Source: Leishmania donovani
Lineage: Eukaryota; Euglenozoa; Kinetoplastea; Trypanosomatida; Trypanosomatidae
DNA: 22,500 nt
NCBI RefSeq assembly: GCF_000227135.1
Contig: NC_018242.1
Coordinates: 563,417-585,916, forward strand
Direction of reading: 5' to 3'
Shown: positions 9,401 to 17,242 of the stretch, in pieces
How the letters are laid out: each line of letters opens with the position of its first letter
Position numbering within the stretch: the stretch's first letter is position 1
The notes under the pieces: generated by a model
What the model saw: the letters and a program-made list of their open reading frames with translations, nothing else
The model's database searches: none
Told to the model about the DNA's origin: nothing
Program-made: the position numbers and the translations under genes

Positions 9401-9437
9401 CGTCTTCCTGATCATTCTGCCGTCCACGTTTGCTCAT
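6414..9437 (-). CDS. MSH3: DNA mismatch repair protein MSH3 (MutS family)
   Basis: A 1007-aa MutS homologue, close in length to yeast MSH3. It should pair with MSH2 (MutS-beta) to bind insertion/deletion loops. The N-terminal mismatch-binding domain (about 34-146) starts with LTPLEQQ and has CGYRVKFYG at 59-67. The Tyr-Arg pair (61-62) sits where MSH3 proteins have Tyr-Lys and MSH6 has Phe-x-Glu. SGLFTRSVSQLYSRGTL near 119-135 also matches MSH3. A Gly/Ala/Pro-rich linker follows at about 151-200, then connector, lever and clamp regions. The C-terminal ATPase has Walker A GPNMGGKS (778-785), the signature ASTFLSEMDET, Walker B LVLMDE with D858/E859, GRGTSSFDG, and the His of VTHY at 892. I see no Qxx(L/I)xxFF PCNA-binding box in the 33 residues before the domain. 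The ATG at 9437 (MSKRG) is chosen because the upstream extension to 9803 is His/Thr/Pro spacer sequence opening at GTG and a good acceptor sits at 9490. Confidence 0.93.
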   Translation of the reverse strand: MSKRGRQNDQEDVAHAIEVLCCRSAVKGETEGVSLTPLEQQVVALKESISPHVILMVACGYRVKFYGSDSRAVSRRVGIMCIPGQPFEYSSFPYTRVDLYVHRLVAMGYHVGFADQESAAMRAADGLKSGLFTRSVSQLYSRGTLLPTERVTNGGGNGCGPGDASKVPAEESCAGAGEAEEGDGTGFSWPPPHAPPSSDAGASELFLCFIDAGCCGRMRGTNDADDAPTAARPPLSVVLVSFVTQRCLRFDVRGALELEDVTQRYDIAEVIVLAAESPSRARGGRDVPLQRTTACFLKALPKVYATALRQGLPLNFGPTANGEEDGKNVSVSGYVYAAGQSIDAAIEAYLKPYRLDQVYRSLCARGSSTEEALRENEEGAAAAAPPAHDGASTDARLRCLHLPGPTLRALDVFHSSVGLRGSLVGLLDHSVTPCGSRCLRRWLAAPLCERASIVARQEVLAYLMACKDDGQIEDLLHECARQGDVEAVVSKLYAERCQVVEFVRLLRMVRSVSVLAAQLCDREGDAGLSSSRPPPLLTQLLASVHGPAVARLLERHAALLRTTATTPLEYFTEGGRAVPDALLPHLKARQKAEAALQAELEAARKVLGLPGLEYRAICGTPFLLDVPACKCARVPSDWVVQTRTKTNVRYHTPIITEQHIALTAATERLSLAATAAWWQHQRDTVADVEVMRVLTGVVEAIASLDALRSLALVSQQPGYVMPALVALPECARQSTSASSPVVLTIRQGRHPILDRLLPHGYVSCDVQLRAGGAWLLTGPNMGGKSALMRMVGTFVVLAQIGCGVPADAAELPVFEGIYCRMGASDSILEGASTFLSEMDETSRILRAPQLPHSLVLMDELGRGTSSFDGAAVAAATLEYLLDRRATTVFVTHYCYLCDPYVAQRITGSGENEERRMDADEARDVTCYYMGFKESGPNPLAGHGMKPPLVFTYKPCRGVTPSSFGVAIGREAGLPSGVTDTASRLSAEAEQQHRVKQDLYEVRRFLSS

Positions 9438-9489
9438 CGGTCTTTCTTCGTGAAGCACACAAAGTGCCCTCGCAGGTACCAGTGTCTGA

Positions 9490-9540
9490 CTGTGAGCCAG
9501 AAGCGGCAGTGGGGGAGGGGTATAGAAAGGCGCAGGGAAG
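9490..9540 (-). promoter_or_regulatory. SL trans-splice acceptor for MSH3
   Basis: The minus strand carries a pyrimidine-rich stretch (CTTCCCTGCGCCTTTC, then ACCCCTCCCCCACTGCCGCT) leading to the first AG after it (CACAG) at 9491-9490. The 52-nt leader contains no ATG before the MSH3 start. Confidence 0.6.
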
Positions 9541-9948
9541 CTCAAGGGCGATGGTGAAGGTGGGAAAGACAGAGACAAGCTGCGTGTCTTGGCCCCGTCC
9601 TCTTCGCTTTTCTTTCCTTGCTCTTGCGTCCCCCAACGCCGGCAAAGTCCCAGTGCGCTGCTGGGAGCCGAGAAGTGTGTGTGTGTGTGTGTGCAGTTCA
9701 CTCTTTGTGAGCGCGATGTCCGCACGCGTGTGTGAGAGGGCGGGGCTGGTGTGCGAGAGTCAGGGAGAGGGACATGGTGGAGCGGTAGAAAAGGGCAGCC
9801 CACGAGAGCGGGTCGAGAAGGGGAAGAGGTAGAGCATGGATGTATCCGTTACCGAGGGCGTGGCAGCTCAATGATGGGGCCACTGCTAGTCCGTCGATCT
9901 GCCTGGTGTTGGCCAAGGCGTGGTGGATGCAAACGCAGAGCTAAGCGA

Positions 9949-9971
9949 GGGAGGGAGGGGGAGGGGTGGGG
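9949..9971 (+). other. G-quadruplex-type motif
   Basis: Five G-tracts of 3-5 residues are separated by single A or T residues. It is on the + (template) strand within the spacer upstream of MSH3. Single-base loops make this one of the strongest such patterns in the window; actual folding is inferred. Confidence 0.6.
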
Positions 9972-10118
9972 ACAGGCAGGTGGCGGAGCGGCAAAGGTGA
10001 AGTACAGACGCATCCACGCATAAAAGACGTCTCATCTGCCCCCCCTTCCCTTGCCGTTTTCGACACACGCACGCGCAGGCACGCATTCGTTTATATGTGC
10101 ACCGACATGCACACACCG

Positions 10119-10177
10119 ATATATATATATATATATGCATGTATCCAAGCCTATAAATATATACATATATGCATATA
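10119..10177. repeat. AT-rich island with (AT)9 tract
   Basis: An 18-nt alternating AT run (10119-10136) is followed by about 40 nt of TATA/CATA-type sequence. This is striking in GC-rich surroundings. It lies between the 95-aa gene and MSH3, so in the transcript it would be an AU-rich element of the likely 3'UTR. Confidence 0.75.
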
Positions 10178-11448
10178 CGCAGGGACATAGAGAAGCAGGG
10201 GGTACACATTCACGCAGGAAAAGAGGTTCGACGGCCAACGGCGTAGTTAGCGGAGGTGAACGACAGGAGGTGGCGTGGCGGCAGCCGTGGCGGCCAAACG
10301 ACGAGTGTGGTGGCACCGACTCACAATAAGCGAACACGCGTCCAGGCAAAGACGGGAAATTCAGATGGAGAAGAAGAATCGGAAGGACAGGCGTCGGATG
10401 CGCTCTGGGAAATAAGGAAGACGGAGGGTGGAGCTGCGAGCGCACCAGCGGCGCGCTGGCACTCATGTCACTAGATGAGTCCTCCCTTTCCTTCGCCACC
10501 GTGAGAGAGGGGGGAGAGAACGCTTTAAACTGGGGCCATTGAGCGAGTCGGCATACTCGTCTCCATCGACCCGACTTCCGGGGTGGTCTGTGCGCGGTCG
10601 TGCCGCTTGCACCGAGAGGGCCACACCGGTCGGAGCAGAGTGCGTCCTCCATACAAGAGCAGACATACCCGCATGTGCTTGCGCTTGTGCACAGGACGGG
10701 AGTGAGGAAACACCTTTCCTTCCACTTTCCTGTCTCACCGGGTGGATACATGAAGGGGTGGGGTGTCGCGAGACTTACTGTGAGGGCACGGATAGCGGCA
10801 GCGACGAGGGAGGAGGGACCCAGAAGGCGCACTGACGATCGAAGTGCAGTTATCGCTCGCAGTGGGCAAGGGAATGTAAGAAAAGCGCCTCCGTCGTCCG
10901 TCCCTCGCACCCTCGGATCTTGCCGCACGCGTATGAGCCCCGCGGAAGGCGAGCGAAAAGGATCCACACACACACGCGCGCGAAAAGGAAACCAATAAAG
11001 GAAAAACCTCCGCAGGGACCGGTGCACGCCCACTTGCTGGCGCAGGACGGAGAGCGGAGGAGGTGCGGAGGTAAGCAGGAGAGTTGACCGTCGGCACTCC
11101 CATGTAAAAGACGCCCTTTCACCACCATCGAGCGGGCCCGGAGAAGAGGGAAGCCGTTCGCCGCAGAAAAGAAGGTCACGAAAGGGAGCGTTAGACTGCA
11201 GATGATGAAAACATGTGCGCTCACTTCCGCACGAAGATACTAACGACAGTAAGAATCGGCGAGATACATGAGCACGGGAAAGGGTACCAAGAACCTTCAA
11301 GAAGGCAGTGCACCGGTGCAAACGAGTTCGCGCGAGAGCGAGGGGAGGGTCAGCAGCAGATGGTATCGCGACCGGCCCTCTTCCCCTGCCACGTCACCAC
11401 TCCATCCGCCTACTTTCATCGCATGCGCGATGGACGCACATCTCCCCT

Positions 11449-11736
11449 TTAGGTTCGCATCACGTTGGCGAAGTTCTTCTTTTCTAGCAGGTACGCCTTG
11501 AACAACTTATCCACTACCAAGTGGTGCTTGAGATTGATGCGACGGTCCTCGGCAAGCATTTCGAGCAGCTCGTCGCTCACGCGCGCCACGGTGTTGGGCT
11601 GGACGTGCTCGCACGGCGTGTCGTGCACAGGTGAAAATCGGTCCAGAGAGTGCGTCTGCTTCGCACTAGTGAGCGTTTGCGTCGGCTCACCACAGCTATC
11701 GGCGGGCTGTGCACTGTCCAGCGGCGTCGATGGCAT
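11449..11736 (-). CDS. Small hypothetical protein, 95 aa
   Basis: I do not recognise this protein. The ATG at 11736 is preceded, 60 nt upstream, by a strong pyrimidine tract and AG with no intervening ATG, so it looks like a properly processed mRNA. Codons favour G or C in third position, as in the neighbouring genes. Residues 1-50 are polar (Ser, Thr, Pro, Gln) and probably disordered. Residues 51-95 form a conserved-looking, charged helical module: VSDELLEMLAEDRR, then HHLVVDKLFKAYLLEKKNF. No signal peptide, membrane segment or metal-binding motif is visible. The frame stays open upstream to 11928, but that part covers the splice signal. It could be a small subunit of a larger complex; this is only a guess. 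Confidence 0.65.
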   Translation of the reverse strand: MPSTPLDSAQPADSCGEPTQTLTSAKQTHSLDRFSPVHDTPCEHVQPNTVARVSDELLEMLAEDRRINLKHHLVVDKLFKAYLLEKKNFANVMRT

Positions 11737-13004
11737 CTGCGTGAAGACGCCGCGCTTGCTGCTGGTGTTTTTTTCTGTTTTTGCGCGGAGAGGACTCTGT
11801 GCAGGCAAGAGAGAGAGAGGACAACGGAGTGCGTGTGGGGCGGAGGGGGGGGTGTTGAGGAGGGGAATGTCTTCAGAGTGAAAACTAAGAAGAGCAGCGC
11901 ATTTATGGGTCGATGCTGCAACGCCCATCCCGCGGTAACAACGGCAGCCGCACGACGAGGAAGATGAAGAAGAAGAGAAAAGTGGAGAAGAGGTGGAGAG
12001 ACGTGTGCACAGAGGGTATATGGTATGCCCTCAGGGTCTTCATTGCTTTCTCCGTTAGGTGCGGCTTCGCGCGGTAGAGGTGCTCTACATTTGTGGACAA
12101 GAGCAAGAACGCAACGGCGGCAGAGGCTGGACACGCCGACGTACGGCACATGAGAGGGGACATTTTGGACGTGTAGCGCAACCGCGGACTGCCCGCTTCG
12201 TGGTTTACGTTATACATTGGTTGCTCGCAGCGTCGCATACAACAACGCCAACGTAGAGTTAGTCGGCACATCTTCTTCGCTTGCGCATCGGCACTGACTA
12301 CGTCTCTTATCTCTCTTCGCTGATCTGTTAGCCTTGATCTCCTCCGTTCCCGGTCAAGGGCATGAGCATGTGTGCTTGAGCGATGTGCGATTAGAATGGG
12401 TGGGCCAGCCGTGGTGGCATGCGTGGCGTTGACGGGCCAATGCTAGCAGCAGGCTACGGAAAAGGAAAAGATCCAACACACACATACACACACATGTGAA
12501 CAGTACGACCGTTCCCCCTCCCCACTTAGATCGCAGATGCTTGCCTTTCCAGTTTTCAGCTCCTTCTCCCCTGCCGAGCGTGGTCAAATCGTGTCACACC
12601 GCAGTCACGCTCGTCTTGCTGGTGAGCCGGAAAGATGAGCGCAGGCAAGAAGGAGAGAGAGCGATATGGCGATGATGGCGGTGCGAGCCGCAGCACAAGA
12701 AGGAGAGGCACATATCTTGGAAGAGGCGGTAGGGAGGTGGTGGTGAGGGGGGGGCAGCTGGTACGATGGAGATGAGCCGCCGCCTTGCATACACCCGATT
12801 GTGTGTGTGTGTGTGTCACACCTGCTATTGCCGTGCAGCGCTGCAGACCAGAGCACCGCCACTGCGTGCGCTGCCCTCCTCCCTGTCCTCTGAGCCGCCT
12901 CCGCCGCCTTTCTGCAACAACAGCGCGCGAAAAAAAAAGCTGACGAAGAAGAGAGGCGGGACCGCCCTCTGCCCGTGTTTCCTGCTGCGTCGGTGCCGCT
13001 GCTG
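11737..13004. other. Spacer between GlnRS and the 95-aa gene
   Basis: No gene is supported. It contains the acceptor for the 95-aa gene, a short CA-rich stretch at 12476-12493, a GT run at 12801-12816 and several A/G-rich blocks. It should include the GlnRS 3'UTR. A 122-codon frame from an ATG at 12271 to 11903 overlaps the likely leader region and has no domain-like sequence. Confidence 0.55.
11797..11825 (-). promoter_or_regulatory. SL trans-splice acceptor for the 95-aa gene
   Basis: The minus strand reads TTGTCCTCTCTCTCTCTTGC, then CTGCACAG, ending at 11798-11797. This is a textbook pyrimidine tract with a CAG acceptor. The resulting leader is 60 nt and has no ATG. Confidence 0.65.
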
Positions 13005-14717
13005 CTACTTCCTCTTCGCAGGCACCGGCTCGGCAACGGTGGCCTTGCTTTTGTCCTCGCGCAGGCCCAGCACTCGGTTCATGACGAGGTGGTCGGCCGT
13101 CGTATCAGGGTCGACGACAAAGTACCCGAAGCGCTCCGCCTGGATCGACTCGAAGTGCTTGAAGTTCTCGACGCCCTTCTCCGCGTACCCGTGCGACACC
13201 ACCTCGCTCTTCTCGTCGATGAACTTGAGAAACTCGGGATCGATGGCGGCACGGTCGTCCTTGAGGAGCGCATTGTACAAGCGCACCTCCACCGGCGTAC
13301 ATGCCGTCGCGCTCACCCAGGAGATATTTGTCTTCGGCTTGTCTTTACGCTCGAAGTCGATGTCTACATGAATCACCATCGGCTGTCCCTTGGCGTCCAC
13401 CTCGAAGCTCTTGCACACAACGTTGCCTGAGTACTTGAGGCCCACCACGCGTGGGCCAGGGGCGAGTCCGTAGAACTTGTTGTTGTCGTCGTCTGTGTGG
13501 AAGTCACTGCGGTCGACGTAGAAGGTGTCCGTGAATGTCAAGGCGCGGCTACCGAGCTCAGGCTTGCGCGGGTGGTTCGGGCACTCGAAGATCCGCTCCC
13601 CCTTCCAGTTGTCCACCACCACCTTGATTGGGTCAATCACCATCAGCCGGCGCTCGCAGCGCTCGTCGAGGTCCTCGCGCAGGGTGTTCTCCAGCATGCT
13701 GATCTGAATTACATTCATGGAGCGGGTGATACCAACCAGCTCGCAGAAGCGGTTAATGGCGGCCGGAGTGTACCCGCGGCGACGCATGCCAGCAAGGGTG
13801 AGCAGGCGGGGGTCGTCAAACCCGCGGACAATGCCCTTGCGCACCAGCACGTTGATCTTACGTTTCGAGAGCAGCGAGCCCGTCACGTTGAGGCGGCTGA
13901 ACTCCCACACGTACGGACGCCACAGGTTGAGCTCGTTCAGCAGCCAGAAGTAGCTCTCGCGGCGCGTCTCGAACTCCAGCGTGCACAGGCTGTAGTCGAT
14001 GTCCTCGAGCGAGTCAATGAGGCAGTGGGTGAAGTCGTAGCTTGGGTAGATGCACCACTTGTCCTTGATGTGCGGGTGCTCGACGTACTTGACGCGGTAC
14101 GCAATGAAGTCGCGCATGTTCGGGTTGTCGCTCTTCATATCGGCCTTCACGCGAAGCGTCGCCTCGCCCTCGGCGTAGCGGCCCTGGCGCATGTGCTTGA
14201 AGAGGAGCAGATTCTCCTCGACGCTGCGGTTGCGCCACGGGCTGTCCTCGCGCTGCTCCCGCTGCTGCTTCAGCTCGTCTGGCGTGCTGTGATCGACGTA
14301 GGCCTTCCCATCCTTGATGAGCTGCACGGCGAAGGTGTGCAGCTGGTCGAAGTAGTCGGAGGAGAAGGTGACCCAGTCCGGTTTCCACCCCATCCAGTCC
14401 ACCATCTCCATGATAGCGTCAATGTAGACCTGATCCTCCGACTCAGGGTTCGTATCGTCGTAGCGCAGGTAGCACTTGCCACCGTGCGCACGTGCGCTGC
14501 CGAAGTTGAGGTTCATGCTCTTGGCATGGCCAATGTGCAGGAAGCCATTCGGCTCCGGGGGGAAACGGAAGTACGGCTTCCCGCCGGTGACCTTCTCGTG
14601 CGCCTCGAGCAGCTCGCGCGTGTTCCGGCACCCCGGGACGGGACGGCCGTTCTGCAGGATCGACAGGTCGCGCTTCGTCTCCATTTCTTTCACTTCTGCA
14701 GCTGCCGGTCCCGCCAT
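13005..14717 (-). CDS. GlnRS: Glutaminyl-tRNA synthetase (class I)
   Basis: A 570-aa enzyme that attaches glutamine to tRNA-Gln. The catalytic domain opens with RFPPEPNGFLHIGH (HIGH at 61-64) and continues with LRYDDTNPESE near 84-94. The KMSKS-equivalent loop is LLSKRKI at 282-288, followed by the GFDDPRLLTLAGMRRRG block (299-315) typical of GlnRS. The C-terminal half is the beta-barrel anticodon-binding region, ending in a basic tail (PAKRK). Human GlnRS has about 200 extra N-terminal residues, which are missing here; the size is nearer the bacterial enzyme. In trypanosomatids one GlnRS is known to serve cytosol and mitochondrion, because tRNA-Gln is imported. No obvious mitochondrial presequence is seen at the ATG at 14717. 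The frame is open upstream to 14837, but that extension crosses the splice region. Confidence 0.96.
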   Translation of the reverse strand: MAGPAAAEVKEMETKRDLSILQNGRPVPGCRNTRELLEAHEKVTGGKPYFRFPPEPNGFLHIGHAKSMNLNFGSARAHGGKCYLRYDDTNPESEDQVYIDAIMEMVDWMGWKPDWVTFSSDYFDQLHTFAVQLIKDGKAYVDHSTPDELKQQREQREDSPWRNRSVEENLLLFKHMRQGRYAEGEATLRVKADMKSDNPNMRDFIAYRVKYVEHPHIKDKWCIYPSYDFTHCLIDSLEDIDYSLCTLEFETRRESYFWLLNELNLWRPYVWEFSRLNVTGSLLSKRKINVLVRKGIVRGFDDPRLLTLAGMRRRGYTPAAINRFCELVGITRSMNVIQISMLENTLREDLDERCERRLMVIDPIKVVVDNWKGERIFECPNHPRKPELGSRALTFTDTFYVDRSDFHTDDDNNKFYGLAPGPRVVGLKYSGNVVCKSFEVDAKGQPMVIHVDIDFERKDKPKTNISWVSATACTPVEVRLYNALLKDDRAAIDPEFLKFIDEKSEVVSHGYAEKGVENFKHFESIQAERFGYFVVDPDTTADHLVMNRVLGLREDKSKATVAEPVPAKRK

Positions 14718-14765
14718 CTTTGCCAAGCGCGGGCGGAATAGGCGGAACGTTGTTTTCGTAAGTGT

Positions 14766-14779
14766 CTCGGGGGGGGGGG
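14766..14779 (-). promoter_or_regulatory. Candidate SL trans-splice acceptor for GlnRS
   Basis: On the minus strand C11 is followed by GAG, with AG at 14767-14766 and a 48-nt leader without ATG. A pure C tract is an unusual acceptor context. A second AG lies directly before the ATG (CAAAG). Confidence 0.35.
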
Positions 14780-16028
14780 TTACTCTGTGTACGTGGTGAT
14801 GGGCGCGTGTGCTCCAGCAGCGATACGTGCGCTGCAACGGATGGCCCGGCGTCGTGCATGCTTGCCAGCGTGCAATGTCGAAACGAAAAACAGAGCGAGA
14901 GAGAGACGGGCACGCGTGCGAGAAGTAAGCAAGTAAAGGGCGCGGGCGGACGTGTACGGGGGGAAGAGTAGAAGGAGGGGCAACACGTGTAAGTCACGAC
15001 AGTCCTTGGCATTGCGGTGGCACACGCCATCTTCCGCTGGCGAGCTTCGCACTACACCACACGTGCAGGGGAAAGAAGAGCGCCTACACTGACCGCCTCA
15101 CCGTCACCTTTCCTTGCCGCTGTGCATGGGGACAAGGGGGAGGGGCCTGCACTGCTGGCAACTAACATAACGAAGGTGTGATTGTGGTTCTTCTGTTTTA
15201 GCGCCGTGGTTGCGCGTGAGGTTGGATGATCACCCCCCCCATTTATCGAAGACGTTGTCGAAGCGTTCGGCGGCACACGAACACCATGACCACAAACAGA
15301 AAGCGTGCAGAAAAGGAAATAAAAGGATCGAGCAAGCATCATCGCGCGCGCGACACCTTCACTCGTGCACTCCCTCTCTCTGTCTTGAGACGACCTCAAG
15401 CGCACACGCATCAGTCATGCATGCAGCAGATACAAGGAAGAAGGAAGATCCCCAAAGCACGCGCCGCACGTCGCCGCTGTTGGGGGGGGGGGCTCCACCT
15501 TCTCTGTAGGAACGCCTCTCTTTTTAGTCAACTTCTATGCGTTGTGTGTACACGCAGACAGGGAGCGAGCGAGCGAACGGGGGGGGGGGTGCGCACAGGC
15601 ACACGTACATGCACACACCAGTATCGCAAGCACGTTCCTACACAATTTAAAGGCATTAGTGCCCCTCCCCCTCCTCTGGTCTTCCACTCCACGTCATTTC
15701 TGGCTGCTCGTCGCTCCAAGCGTCCTCTACTGCGCGTGTGCAACTTCATCTGAAGGGTGTCGTCTCGTCCTTCGCCTCCCTCTCTTCGCACCTCTTAGCA
15801 CGCCGTTGGGCATAAGAAGGAGGGCGTGTAGCGCACACACCTTCTCAAGGATGAACACGCACCCGCCACTCAGCGCCTTTTCCCGGTGGCGACGCGCTCT
15901 GTCTGGCGGCCCTCCCGCTGAAGTGGACAGGAAGCTAAACAGAGCATAACAGTACACCAGCGACAACGAGGCGTCATGGTGTGCCAGGTCTGTGTGAGAG
16001 AGGCGGTTTTCTATGTCTATGAAATTGA

Positions 16029-16045
16029 GGGAGGGGGAGGGAGGG
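16029..16045 (+). other. G-quadruplex-type motif
   Basis: Four G-tracts (3, 5, 3 and 3 residues) are separated by single A residues, a canonical tight pattern. It is on the + (template) strand, about 320 nt downstream of the PCNA stop. Confidence 0.6.
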
Positions 16046-16360
16046 TTCATGGAAGCGGTGGCCAATGAGGAGGGGTGGGAGATGACCCCTGTGAGCATGC
16101 AGGATGGGGGAGGCAAGACGTAAACGCACAGACACAAAAGTCCAGTCGATGCAAAAAAAAAAGAAACCAACGACGGCCACGAGCACTCGGTGTGATGGCG
16201 GGAAGCATGAGGAGCGTGGGGAGGAGGGGGAGGACGGTTCGTGTGGCAACACCACGTCTTGACCACACACGCGCTACAGGGGAGGGGGAGGGGTGCCTTC
16301 GTAGCACATGGCCCCCTCCTTTCACCACTTCGCTCTGCTACATCCATCCATACGGCGCTT

Positions 16361-17242
16361 TCACTCCGCATCGTCCACCTTGGGCGCCAGGTAATAACGA
16401 AGGTAACCGACGTTGTCGATGCCGTACTCCACCATGCAAGGACTGTCCTTGGCAAACTTGAGCGTGACGCGCTCGCTGAGCGTCGAGCCCTTGGCAAAGA
16501 TGCCCATGAAGCGGAGCGCAAAAGAGAGCGTGATGGGCTCCTCCATCGCCACCTCGACCCCGATGGCGCCGTTGCCGCCCTCCGCCTTGTTGTACCTGCG
16601 AGAGATGGGCTCGTGCTCGTCCTCGTCCCGGGCCTCCGCCTTCACCTCTGATTTCACCTCCGACTTGGCGCTGCGATCCGACACGCCGGCGGCCTGAAGG
16701 AATGTGTAGCCCTGCCCAACATCGCCCGACGAGCTGAACTTCACGCCCTCCTTGCTGATGGCGATGGTGACAGTGTCGCCGAAGACCTGCATGTCGCGCA
16801 CAATCTTCGCGAACTCGGCGGAGTTGAGTGTGACAGTGCTGCGGTAGTCCATCTCAGGAATGCCCATCGACTCCGCCTCGATTTCGAGCAGTTTCAGCTG
16901 GTACTCGCACTTGCGCGTCCTCTCCGGGTTCTCAGAAGTGAGGGTGACCACGTCCGAGTCATCGTCATGACGCAGACTGAGGCTGTCGTTGCCGTCGACG
17001 ATCTTCAGCACCTTGGAGAGGGAGGCAAGGTTGAGGCCAAGAATAATGTTGCGCTCGCACTGGTACTTCACAAAGCAGTCGTCGCGCAGCAGCATGTGCA
17101 CGAGGGCAACGTGGCTGGAGTCCATGGCCTGAATGGACAGACCTCCAGGGTTGCAGTCGAAGTTTGCCTCATTCACCAACCCGTTGATGCACTCGACCAG
17201 GCGTTTCCACAGGCTAGCGTACTGGACCTGAGCCTCGAGCAT
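16361..17242 (-). CDS. PCNA: Proliferating cell nuclear antigen (PCNA sliding clamp)
   Basis: A 293-aa clamp that should trimerise around DNA in the nucleus and tether polymerases and repair factors. The start MLEAQVQYASLWKRL and the later blocks GLSIQAMDSSHVALV (34-48), CEYQLKLLEIE (112-122, leading into the interdomain connector) and LRYYLAPK (281-288) are diagnostic. K164, the ubiquitination lysine of PCNA, is present at the same number (AISKEGVKFSSSGD). Between about 187 and 229 there is a Lys/Glu/Asp/Arg-rich insertion that makes the protein roughly 30 residues longer than human PCNA (261 aa); a similar extension is known in trypanosome PCNA. Near the insertion start, SEVKSEVKAE is a short imperfect repeat. 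The ATG at 17242 is fixed by the family N-terminus; the open frame upstream is spacer. Confidence 0.97.
   Translation of the reverse strand: MLEAQVQYASLWKRLVECINGLVNEANFDCNPGGLSIQAMDSSHVALVHMLLRDDCFVKYQCERNIILGLNLASLSKVLKIVDGNDSLSLRHDDDSDVVTLTSENPERTRKCEYQLKLLEIEAESMGIPEMDYRSTVTLNSAEFAKIVRDMQVFGDTVTIAISKEGVKFSSSGDVGQGYTFLQAAGVSDRSAKSEVKSEVKAEARDEDEHEPISRRYNKAEGGNGAIGVEVAMEEPITLSFALRFMGIFAKGSTLSERVTLKFAKDSPCMVEYGIDNVGYLRYYLAPKVDDAE

Larger units (their letters stand above)
9438..11448. other. 2-kb spacer between the 95-aa gene and MSH3
   Basis: The longest spacer in the window. A 429-codon minus-strand frame (10032-11321) crosses it but opens at TTG, runs through dinucleotide repeats and has Cys/Arg/Ser/His-rich spacer composition; I do not call it a gene. 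The region contains a GT run at 9675-9693, a G-quadruplex-type motif at 9949-9971 and an AT-rich island at 10119-10177. It probably holds the 3'UTR of the 95-aa gene and perhaps an unrecognised non-coding RNA. Confidence 0.55.
14718..16360. other. Spacer between PCNA and GlnRS
   Basis: No gene is supported in these 1.6 kb. It is marked by three 11-nt G runs on the + strand (14769-14779, 15482-15492, 15579-15589), a C8 run at 15233-15240 and a G-quadruplex-type motif at 16029-16045. It should contain the PCNA 3'UTR. Frames here overlap neighbours or have spacer composition. Confidence 0.6.

Noticed and set aside
9438..9803. N-terminal extension of MSH3
   Set aside because: The 122 extra residues are His/Thr and Pro/Ser repeats, begin at GTG, and cross the likely splice acceptor at 9490.
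10032..11321. 429-codon minus-strand frame between the 95-aa gene and MSH3
   Set aside because: It opens at TTG, its tail is encoded by AT and CA repeats, and the composition (Cys, Arg, Ser, His, Pro) is that of translated spacer. No domain or helix pattern is visible.
11903..12271. 122-codon minus-strand frame upstream of the 95-aa gene
   Set aside because: It has an ATG, but the sequence shows no domain and ends in hydrophobic pyrimidine-tract translation (FSTFLFFFIF). Its position fits spacer.
13497..14741. 414-codon + strand frame
   Set aside because: It is fully antisense to GlnRS. Such frames arise from strong G/C bias at third positions.
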